Both the position numbers and the translations under genes were made by a program. Positions 23,781-31,695 of a stretch of 64,000 bases of DNA are shown here, one piece after another. Source of the DNA: Laburnicola sp. R22_1 (lineage: Eukaryota; Ascomycota; Dothideomycetes; Pleosporales; Didymosphaeriaceae); assembly GCA_014281115.1 (NCBI GenBank), contig JACONQ010000003.1, forward strand, positions 1,426,001 to 1,490,000, given 5' to 3'. The notes beneath the pieces are model-generated. The model saw only the letters and a list, made by a program, of their open reading frames with translations. It made no database searches and was not told the origin of the DNA. How positions within the stretch are numbered: position 1 is the first letter of the stretch; every line of letters starts with the position of its first letter.

Positions 23781-25088
23781 ATGTCATCAGCCATTGCAGG
23801 CGCCGTACGTCTTGCGCGCCCACATCGCGTTGCGCGTCAAGCTGCATCTGCGCGTCTTTTCCTCTTCTGCATCTCGGCATCCTCGTTTCTAGCACCCGCG
23901 CACGCCCTGCGGAGCTCTTCCCCGCAAGCGAGTCGCCCCGTTTCGCTCTACGCCCCGCAAACATGTCCTTTGAACCGCGACACTTCTCCTGCCGGAACCG
24001 GGCTGCGCTCGTTCCACTCGTCGTCACATACCTGGAAAAGCACACCGCAATTTACATATCAAGTGGCCGCATCCTACTCCGCAAAAGGCCACAGATTCAA
24101 CGCCACCGCGAATGTCTACACAAGCGATCTCTACGATCCTAGCAAGAGCGATGTGACCGATCTTCGGGCGTGCAAGACCGCAAAGGGTATGCGCACGCGG
24201 GCGAAAAGTGGTCAGGACGCCTTCTTTTTCAGCCAGGTCGGAACCACAAAAGCCACGACATTTGGCGTAGCGGACGGCGTCGGCGGCTGGGTCGAGTCCG
24301 GCATTGATCCTGCCGACTTCTCCCACGGTTTGTGCGAGTACATGGCGTGCGCAGCGCGAGTGTGGCCACTCAATTCGAACACGACCTCGTTACATCCGCA
24401 GGCTCTGCTTGAGGTGGGCTATGACCAAGTTGTAAACGACAAAAGTATTACCGGAGGCGGCAGCACCGCATGCCTAGCTGTTGCAGAGCCGGATGGGAAC
24501 GTGGAAGTGGCCAATCTGGGGGATTCAGGCTTTATGCATCTAGGGTTAAACGCCGTGCGACACTTTACGGAACCCCAGACGCACGGGTTCAATACCCCGT
24601 ATCAGCTCTCCAAAATCCCCCAACGCATGCTCGTGCAAATGGCTGTGTTTGGCGGGCCTAACACGCTGTCAGACCTTCCCAAGGTGGCGAGTGTAACGAA
24701 TCACCGTGTGCGCCACGGAGACGTGCTGGTGTTTGCCACAGATGGAGTCTGGGACAACTTGAGTCCACAGGATGTGCTGGGCATAGTAAGCCGCAGCATG
24801 GTGGATATTGGTGCTTGGGTGGACAAAGACGGTGTGATCGAAGTTGGCCACGAGTTGCGCCACCTTGCGCAGGCTGACCAAGATCGGAGAGCAGACGGCG
24901 CATCACTGCAAGCCAAGCTGGCAATTGCCATTGCGAAAGAAGCAAAGGAGACAAGCCTGAACCAGCGTCGAGACGGACCTTTCGCGAAGGAGGTGCAAAA
25001 ACACTACCCGCACGACAGCTGGCACGGCGGGAAGCCGGATGACATTGCCACGGTGGTTGCAGTAGTGGTAGAGGAGTCGGAGCAGTAG
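23781..25088 (+). CDS. PTC7: PP2C-type protein phosphatase, Ptc7 type
   Basis: Ptc7 is a metal-dependent Ser/Thr phosphatase of mitochondria (and nuclear envelope in yeast) that dephosphorylates Coq7 and so stimulates coenzyme Q synthesis. The ORF is intronless, 435 residues. The first ~85 residues are rich in Arg/Ser/Ala with no run of acidic residues, and include a hydrophobic patch, fitting a mitochondrial targeting sequence. PP2C motifs: SGQDAFFF, GVADGVGGW (metal-binding Asp), GGGSTACLAV, NLGDSGF, VFATDGVWDN, and the terminal KPDDIATVVAVVV with the second metal-binding DD. Yeast PTC7 is alternatively spliced to gain a membrane segment; no intron is evident here. Confidence 0.93.
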   Translation: MSSAIAGAVRLARPHRVARQAASARLFLFCISASSFLAPAHALRSSSPQASRPVSLYAPQTCPLNRDTSPAGTGLRSFHSSSHTWKSTPQFTYQVAASYSAKGHRFNATANVYTSDLYDPSKSDVTDLRACKTAKGMRTRAKSGQDAFFFSQVGTTKATTFGVADGVGGWVESGIDPADFSHGLCEYMACAARVWPLNSNTTSLHPQALLEVGYDQVVNDKSITGGGSTACLAVAEPDGNVEVANLGDSGFMHLGLNAVRHFTEPQTHGFNTPYQLSKIPQRMLVQMAVFGGPNTLSDLPKVASVTNHRVRHGDVLVFATDGVWDNLSPQDVLGIVSRSMVDIGAWVDKDGVIEVGHELRHLAQADQDRRADGASLQAKLAIAIAKEAKETSLNQRRDGPFAKEVQKHYPHDSWHGGKPDDIATVVAVVVEESEQ

Positions 25089-25782
25089 AGGTCGCGCATT
25101 TGTACGCATACTGTATACCTGCTTGCATGGACCGGCGTTTCAAGAATGGTCACTTTGTGGGAACGGGGTGCGTTTGCATCGGCAGCATTTGGAGGACTCT
25201 TGTTGTTCTTGTTAGTTGAGAGTGGCCATCTGTATATTATGGCTGAAGGATGCAGATTCTCCAAGTAAAGCTTGGATTGAGATTATATTGAATGTAGAGA
25301 GCATGCTCGAAGTGAACATAGATCCGAGTACAACAGAGCTACGATTAGGTGTCTGGGAGCCGTGATGTACTCGTAGTGAATCTTGGAATCTTGGGCATCT
25401 TGCTAAGCGTCCAAATAGTTCTTCAACAGTATATCGTCGGCTCCTACGACATACAACCATTCTGACAAGTCTCGGCTCTATAAGTAGACTATAGAGCAAG
25501 ATGGCTCTGTTTTTGTTTGTTCATTATTAAAGACCACACATTTGCACTATGATTAAGCTGCTCACCGTTTGGAGTCACTTGCTCTTACCTTGTGAGCTCC
25601 AACGGCTCATTCTGGGCTCATTTTTCAATTAAACCCTCTTCCTACCTAGACCTTTTTGAGATAATAACTAACTCATGATAATAATACCTTACCTATGACG
25701 ATTGCTCGCTCATCCGCCGCGTTACCGTACAAACAGTACTCCGAGCTCATCATCGACCTCTTCATCAACCTTGTGTGTCATT

Positions 25783-25798
25783 GTCCGTCATGACGGAC
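25783..25798. repeat. Perfect 16-bp palindrome
   Basis: GTCCGTCATGACGGAC reads the same on both strands. It sits about 30 bp before the first 17-bp direct repeat of the dispersed element. Confidence 0.9.
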
Positions 25799-25826
25799 CC
25801 GAAGTCTCCGGGTTTAATATGATATA

Positions 25827-25962
25827 GTAAAATAAATAGCTATGGTGTGTTAAATTAATCTACCTAGGGGTAGGACAACAAAGGCTTTCATCTCAAATAA
25901 CATGACGAAAAAAGCAGAGCCCCCTGCTTAGTAAACAAAAAGAGCGTAAAATAAATAGCTAT
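25827..25962. repeat. Dispersed repeat element, copy A, with 17-bp direct flanks
   Basis: A core of roughly 100 bp (25,850-25,951) matches the reverse complement of 41,433-41,533 with only a handful of differences. Shared landmarks are CTACCTAGGGGTAGGAC, AAAGGCTTTCATCTCAAATA, ACATGAC, AAAGCAGAGCCCCCTG and AAAAAGAGCGTAAAA. In this copy the core lies between two identical 17-mers (GTAAAATAAATAGCTAT) at 25,827-25,843 and 25,946-25,962. No ORF is present. It may be a fragment of a non-autonomous transposon. Confidence 0.85.
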
Positions 25963-26164
25963 AACTGAATTTCTGTGCATTAGAAAAAAGTATATTTGCT
26001 TGTGGTCGAGGGTGAGTTCAGACCGCGCTCATCGTCCGGCCCGTCATCCCGCCCCACTGAAAGAGGCCGCCACGATGCTGAGTCATGGCGCGCTAGTTGG
26101 CAACCTTAAGGCAGCTCTTTCAACATCAACGCTCCGCGACAAAGACAAACTCTCTCACCACGAC

Positions 26165-26335
26165 CACATCAACTTCATCACACCCACAAAACGCACACCG
26201 AGACCGTATCGACTCTATCACACCCGCAAATCTCAGACCCAGACCGCTCCAACTTTATCACATCCCCAAATCTCTCACCAACAGCGCATCGGCTTCATCA
26301 CACTCACAAAGCTCACACCACCATACGCTGAGCCG
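26165..26335. repeat. Imperfect ~41-bp tandem repeats in TFG2 leader
   Basis: About four degenerate units share the core CTTCATCACACCCACAAA or close variants (ACTCTATCACACCCGCAAA, AACTTTATCACATCCCCAAA, CTTCATCACACTCACAAAG). They lie immediately upstream of the TFG2 start, on the strand of the gene, and are depleted in G. Confidence 0.8.
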
Positions 26336-26369
26336 AAGCTGCCAAAAAAACTACCTCAAAAGCTTCATC

Positions 26370-27395
26370 ATGATGAAAACCGAGCCAGTTGAACAGTCTT
26401 TCAGCGGTTACATGGACGATGAATTCTACGAGGACACTGGCGAGCTCCAGCTGCCTCGCTCAAACCTAGACATCACTCTCACGCGTATCCCAGAGTGGCT
26501 CTATGAGAAAATTTCAAACTGGGACGAACTCGCTCAAGGCAACGACGACGATCAGATCACCCTGGGTGAAATCATATCCTTCCCCGAGTCTAAAGCGAAA
26601 AGCAACGACGGCAATGCCCCGCCTATGAGGCTCTTTTTCAATGACTCATGGCACCGAAAGTCCGGGCTGCCGACTGCTTTCGAGCTCTCAAGCTACGAAA
26701 ATGGCCTGGGAGAGCGACTCCAAAATAGGTACATCTTCACAGAGAAGGACCTCCCCAACTACAAGCCCAACGGCGTCGGTCAAAACAAGACGGCCGGCAG
26801 CTTCGGCGCCGTGCAAGACCCCAAATCCCGCATCTACAAACGCGGCAAGTACAAGAAAGCCATCCCCAAGCAAACAGCGCTCGTCGGCAGCGCCTCGCGC
26901 CAGTACCTCGCCAAGCCGCTCAACACGGCCGAGTACATAGCCTTCGCCGCCGCGCGCAACAAGCAAGCCATTCAAGGCGCAAACCGCACGACCAACATCA
27001 CCGAAGACGACGTCAACGAGTTCAACGAAATGGACAAGACGCAGATGAAGTTTGCGTCGTTCATCCGGTCCGCTGCAAAGCGCAAGCCGCAACTCAACAA
27101 GGCTTCGCGTATCGCTCGCAACGATCTTATCGATATCCTGCACACGCTCTTCGACGAGTATGCCTACTGGCCCATGAAAGCTCTCAAGCAACGCACCAAG
27201 CAGCCAGAGGTCTACCTCAAAGAAGTCCTCAACGACATCGCCGTCTTGGTCAAGAGCGGCTCTTTTGCGAGCTGCTGGACCCGTCAGCCGCAGTACAACA
27301 CCAACGCTCATGCTCTGGCGCAATTGCCTCCGGGGCTAGCCGATATCGACTCTGGCGACGACGATGAGGAGGAAGAGATGGAGGACGTCATGTGA
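26370..27395 (+). CDS. TFG2: TFIIF beta subunit (Tfg2/RAP30)
   Basis: Tfg2 pairs with Tfg1 in general transcription factor TFIIF, which escorts RNA polymerase II into the preinitiation complex. The gene is intronless; starting at the first ATG (26370, followed at once by a second at 26373) gives 341 residues. The N-terminal dimerisation domain includes LTRIPEWLYEKISNWDE; the middle has QNRYIFTEKDLPNYKP. The C-terminal winged-helix DNA-binding domain includes RNDLIDILHTLFDEY and YWPMKALKQRTKQPEVYLKE. It ends with an acidic tail. The frame stays open upstream to 26097 but without an ATG, so the extension is not used in a conventional way. An ATG in another frame at 26075 opens a 105-codon uORF that overlaps this start. 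Confidence 0.93.
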   Translation: MMKTEPVEQSFSGYMDDEFYEDTGELQLPRSNLDITLTRIPEWLYEKISNWDELAQGNDDDQITLGEIISFPESKAKSNDGNAPPMRLFFNDSWHRKSGLPTAFELSSYENGLGERLQNRYIFTEKDLPNYKPNGVGQNKTAGSFGAVQDPKSRIYKRGKYKKAIPKQTALVGSASRQYLAKPLNTAEYIAFAAARNKQAIQGANRTTNITEDDVNEFNEMDKTQMKFASFIRSAAKRKPQLNKASRIARNDLIDILHTLFDEYAYWPMKALKQRTKQPEVYLKEVLNDIAVLVKSGSFASCWTRQPQYNTNAHALAQLPPGLADIDSGDDDEEEEMEDVM

Positions 27396-28115
27396 GCGAT
27401 CGAGGAAGGGACGGGGAACGGGGGCGTGAGCGGTTGAGGAAGTGATGACTGTCAAGGTGTGAACGCTCGAGGAAGGAAGGGGTGGGTGCCGAGATGTGAG
27501 CGCTTGCGAACCTGTCTGCTGTTTCAAAAGGGCCTTCTCTTCTGGTCAAAGCGTCGGCATAGTATCAACACGGAGTTTTTGGACCTTTGTGCACTTCTTT
27601 TTCTAGAGGGGATTCATCGTTGGCGTTGAGTTTTGATGGAGAGGTTCATTAGCGGCATCGGGGCAGGAAATTTGGCTCTCTGTAATGGCATCAGCGAGGA
27701 GGTTGTTGGAAGTCTATCTGTACGATTATTGGAGCGAATGAGACACAGTAGGATACCCAAATCATATTATCAGACCCATGTCGCTATTTCCTTATGCGCG
27801 CACTTCTTTTGTGCAAGTGATCATCTTCTAGGTCACTTATATACACGGTACAACGAAAGAATAGTGTAAAGAGCTCTGATTTGTCTTCAATCGTATGCGA
27901 ACATTAGGTATTACATGCTACTAGTGCGGATAACCTGAAGATTTACAAACACCTACTCCATGACCCGTGTATGCTAATTTTCCACCCGTCTCCCACCATG
28001 ACGATTGATACACGCCAACAAAGCGCCCGCCATCAACCAATTCCAAGATGCGCACGCCGCCACATAATCCTCCAGTATAATACATTTGTACTACAGTACA
28101 CCAACACATCAGTCC
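27396..28115. other. Intergenic between convergent TFG2 and RAD17
   Basis: About 720 bp holding the two 3' UTRs. Short G/A-rich near-repeats (variants of GTGAGCG..TTGAGGAAG) occur just after the TFG2 stop, at 27,395-27,500. No gene seen. Confidence 0.4.
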
Positions 28116-30734
28116 TCAGTCCTCGATATCATCATCACTAAGCACAAGATTCTTAGCTCCGCCATCAGTTCCAGGAATCGCAGACTCCACCTCTTTCTCT
28201 TTGCTCTCGATTCTAACCCTTCTTGTCTTGCGCGGAGTATCAGGTGTAGGTTTATCCGTTGCCCACTGCTCCTGCTCGCCCGGCTCGTCGTTCTCGTCTG
28301 CATCATCGTCCTCAGCAGACGCGGAAAGATTCGACCCAATGAAAGAAGTTATTCTCCGAATCTCGCGGACCGTAGAGGCGGTAGCTTGCGAAGGCAAAGA
28401 GTGTCTGCGGAGGATAGTAGGGAGGTAAGGCAGGCGTTCGAGAAGCATTTCGAACCGGGCTGAGCCGCCGCTGCCGAGGAACACAGGAGGCAGTGGGTCT
28501 TCGTCGGATCTAGGTTCTGATGAAGGTGCCGCGGACTTTGACGATGATGCGAACGGTGTGGACTTCCGCCACGTGTCTACTCCACCCGTTACCGTTGGAG
28601 GAGGTTTCATCAGCCCACCATGAGCGCCGAAGAGTTCACCTCGCTGCGCTCGTGAGATCCACATCTCGAGCAGACCACCAATCTCTTCCTGTTGTCGCCA
28701 AAGGCGTAGCGACGAAGGATAGTACATAACGAATGCGCTGCCTCTTGCTGCTCCGCCTGCCGCGCCTGCGCCCTTTGCTTTCGCTCCCATGACGCCTGGT
28801 GGTGGTGCTATCCGCTTGACGGGAAATGGAAGGTTGTAGAGTAAGCCACGGACGCTGGCCTGGAAGCTCATCTCATCCTGGCGAAGATTGTCTGCACTTG
28901 TTCCCTGAAAATTCCGCCGACCAAACCCGGATATGCCAAAGCGATCGGGCGACAAAAGGTCGGCGTCAGACAACGCATCGATGCTGCCGTTGATACAGTC
29001 GAGTGTTTCCTCACTATCACCCGCTTCGCAAGACAGCACATAATTTTCATGTAGCGCCGCGATAAACGTTTGAGTGTCAGTACCGAGCTCGTCGATGAGC
29101 GCGTCGATGTCGATCTCGGAAGCTTTTGGTCTTCGTCGGTCGGGAAAGAAGTTGGGAGGTTGAGGGACTGGTTTGTTCGCATCTTCAGGATGTCGCTTGT
29201 TGTATACAACCCGCCCAACAGCGTGGAAGATACCCAGCGTACTTTCTCGTTGTGTGACCATCTCCAACGATTCTCGTTCCATCTGCGTTATTGGTGTATC
29301 CTTGGGCCCCTTTTTCTTCGTGAAATTGACCTTGGCGCCCCATCCTTCAGTCTCGTCTCCTCTAAGGCAGAGGAACTCAAGTGATGATACAGCGCTCCGT
29401 ATGTCGCCGAGTTCTGTAAGACGTTGTATCACCTGAGGTCCGACTGTCTTTTTGCGGCCTGACCTGCGTGCTTCCTTCACGACTACCAGATCTAGAGCTT
29501 TTGTCATGAACGTTGGTGCGATCGGGTTGAACTCAATAACGGAGACACCCGGATGGGTCAAAATCTCAGGGCCGAGCAGCCGGTGGGCAGTAAAGCTGTC
29601 GGCTGCAGCGGTGTTAGTCGACAGCAGTGTCTCGGACACAACCATGGCGATCGGTGTTACAGCATGCGGTGCTTCGGCTCTTCCGGAGAAAAAAGCAGTG
29701 GCCGAGGGCGTGTTTGCAGCAAGGTAATTGAGAACGGAAGATCGAAACGACTGAACGACTGATGAGGTACGCGTGAATGTATTTGGGAACTCTTCTACCA
29801 AGATCAGCTGTTTCTCTCTACTCGAGTCGGGCGCAGCCGACGGTTGCTGGTGAGTCTCGGCTGGCCCGTCAAATGTAAGGCTTCCGAAGGCACCGGTCCT
29901 GCCAACGAAGTCGTCGAACTGCGCAGTGGCAGAGACAAAACCGCCTTCGGGGGACGTCGTGGTGCTTGTAGGGTTCTTCCATTCCTGCATGTGGAAGCCC
30001 ATCTCCTTTGAGAGGAGTGACATGGTGCTGGTCTTGCCACTTCCAGCAGGACCTTTGAGGAGCAACAATCTCTTGCGCTCCTTGCCGCTGAATACATCTG
30101 CGAGCCATGTGCGGACGTCCGAAACCTTCTTCTTGTGAACTGCCAGCTCGTCAAGCGAGGCCGGGCCATACTTTTCATTCCAAGGGCGCCTGTCTACGGT
30201 GTCGGCCACGGGTGGTTGTGGCGGGGTGGGAGCAGTGTGGGCTCCGCCGAGAGCTCTAAGAAAACGCTGACTGCCTTTCGAGCCATTGTCCCTCTCTACC
30301 GCGACCCCGGCCTTCGCGTGGCGCACCGGCAAGACGGTTGGTCGTGCTTTTGCACGGTCGTCACCTGAGGAATCGAGGATATCGTCGACGTCGATTGGTG
30401 TGCTCACGGTGGGCTTCTCAGGGCTGGGTATAGGCTGGGAGAAGTGAGGCCGAGGTGCGGTGCCAAAGAAGGACGTGATCGGCTTCGAGGACGATTTCGG
30501 CTTTGCTGGCGATTTCGCTGGGGACTTTTTGTTAGTGATGGAAGACGAGGGCTTCGTCGACGAGGCGCGTCGCGTCGGCACCCGGGTAGGCGTCGCGTCT
30601 CTACGGCCCCCATTCGTGACACTTCGTAGCGTGCCCCTCTTAGGACGCTTGGGAGGCGGTGACCGCTGCTCATCTTCCTCGCTGCCGGACGACACCACAA
30701 TGGGCTTCGTACGCGCGCCCCGCGGCTTGACCAT
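28116..30734 (-). CDS. RAD17: DNA damage checkpoint clamp loader Rad17 (Rad24 of budding yeast)
   Basis: Rad17 replaces Rfc1 in an RFC-like complex that loads the 9-1-1 clamp at damaged DNA to activate ATR/Mec1 signalling. The gene is a single ORF of 872 residues. The N-terminal ~170 residues are disordered and basic, with KPITSFFGT, a PIP-box-like motif. Then follow the family entry motif RPWNEKYGPASLDELAVHKKKV, Walker A GPAGSGKTST, and a Walker B-like LILVEEFPN. The lid and collar regions continue to about residue 600. The C-terminal third is Gly/Ala rich and poorly conserved, with an acidic EDDDADENDEPGE stretch, and ends in VLSDDDIED, like other Rad17 proteins with acidic tails. It is divergent from the large coiled-coil gene. 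Confidence 0.93.
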   Translation of the reverse strand: MVKPRGARTKPIVVSSGSEEDEQRSPPPKRPKRGTLRSVTNGGRRDATPTRVPTRRASSTKPSSSITNKKSPAKSPAKPKSSSKPITSFFGTAPRPHFSQPIPSPEKPTVSTPIDVDDILDSSGDDRAKARPTVLPVRHAKAGVAVERDNGSKGSQRFLRALGGAHTAPTPPQPPVADTVDRRPWNEKYGPASLDELAVHKKKVSDVRTWLADVFSGKERKRLLLLKGPAGSGKTSTMSLLSKEMGFHMQEWKNPTSTTTSPEGGFVSATAQFDDFVGRTGAFGSLTFDGPAETHQQPSAAPDSSREKQLILVEEFPNTFTRTSSVVQSFRSSVLNYLAANTPSATAFFSGRAEAPHAVTPIAMVVSETLLSTNTAAADSFTAHRLLGPEILTHPGVSVIEFNPIAPTFMTKALDLVVVKEARRSGRKKTVGPQVIQRLTELGDIRSAVSSLEFLCLRGDETEGWGAKVNFTKKKGPKDTPITQMERESLEMVTQRESTLGIFHAVGRVVYNKRHPEDANKPVPQPPNFFPDRRRPKASEIDIDALIDELGTDTQTFIAALHENYVLSCEAGDSEETLDCINGSIDALSDADLLSPDRFGISGFGRRNFQGTSADNLRQDEMSFQASVRGLLYNLPFPVKRIAPPPGVMGAKAKGAGAAGGAARGSAFVMYYPSSLRLWRQQEEIGGLLEMWISRAQRGELFGAHGGLMKPPPTVTGGVDTWRKSTPFASSSKSAAPSSEPRSDEDPLPPVFLGSGGSARFEMLLERLPYLPTILRRHSLPSQATASTVREIRRITSFIGSNLSASAEDDDADENDEPGEQEQWATDKPTPDTPRKTRRVRIESKEKEVESAIPGTDGGAKNLVLSDDDIED

Positions 30735-31695
30735 GCCGCCTCAGTTGTGACCGTGACCCGGGGCGTGAGGGCATCCTCATCTAGCCAGGCACGGTGAGCG
30801 TGGTCGCGAGCGTGGGCATGTGCAGTTGGCCCAGCGTCGATGGAGGCACGTCACGGCGGGCGGAGCAAGGTAGATCCGCCTTGGCACGGCACGTGACCCG
30901 TGCCAGGCCCCCCGGAGCGCAACTCGGCCCGGCCTGCCACACGGCCGCGTGCCAGCTCATCGCGCGCCGGCACGGGCCACTCTTCACCGCATCTCCCCTC
31001 CGGCCGACTCAATTGGAGATCAGTCACGATTGACTCTCGTCATTTTATTGTGCGAGGCTGGTGTGCTCGAGCGTTTCGGCTACCGGGGATGCAGCGGCAC
31101 CATGTCTGTACGACCAACCGAACGCGTCCACGCATGCCCACCATGCCATTCTGCATGGACGCCCAATGTCGGCACTCCAGCGTGCGCCCAACCGTCTGTC
31201 GCTGCTCCTCCAATGCCTCGTGGGAGAAGCTCTCCAGCCTCTCCGTTCAGTCGTGCCCGTCCCGCGCTCCACTGTCGTTCAACATCGTGGCTCAACGGCG
31301 GGAAGCATAGGGCGACCCTCTCTCTTCCGCCGACCCACTCGTGCACACCTGCCTGGAGCGAGACGCCGCATGCGTTTCAATTGGAGCGCATAGATTAGTC
31401 TGCTAGCTCTGCTATGCATCTCCTTGCTCGCTGGCGCGTTCCCATTGGACCGACTGTCGTTGCCCGTTCGTGTCGTCGCTACGCAGGGCTTTCGAATCCT
31501 CCTGTGCAGTAATCCGTATATAGCCCCTACTGCGCTGTTTGTGCATCTTTACATGTTCTGCCGTTATTGTGCCACGCAAGCGTACGCTTAGCCTTGTCTT
31601 TGCGCCTTCATCGAGTCACCGTGCGAGGCAAACATTGTAAGCAGGCAGCCATCCGGTCCTACCCCACTATAAACAGGAGCACCGCAGCATTCACA
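30735..31695. other. Divergent intergenic region upstream of RAD17 and the coiled-coil gene
   Basis: About 960 bp, GC-rich near RAD17. It contains GGCACGTGACCC at about 30,887, an E-box/CACGTG core. Overlapping ORFs here are compositional and show no motif. Confidence 0.4.

Larger units (their letters stand above)
25089..26369. other. AT-rich intergenic region with dispersed repeat
   Basis: About 1.3 kb, clearly more AT-rich than its flanks in 25,500-25,990. It contains a 16-bp perfect palindrome, one copy of a dispersed ~100-bp element flanked by 17-bp direct repeats, and near its end the repeat-rich leader of TFG2. No gene with known motifs is visible. Confidence 0.6.

Noticed and set aside
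25430..25480. ACGACATACAACCATTC resembling the start of a dispersed 5S rRNA gene
   Set aside because: The following sequence does not match the 5S internal control region.
26097..26369. N-terminal extension of TFG2 in the same frame
   Set aside because: The frame is open but has no ATG, and the sequence is repeat-derived; known TFIIF beta proteins start near the MMKTEP position.
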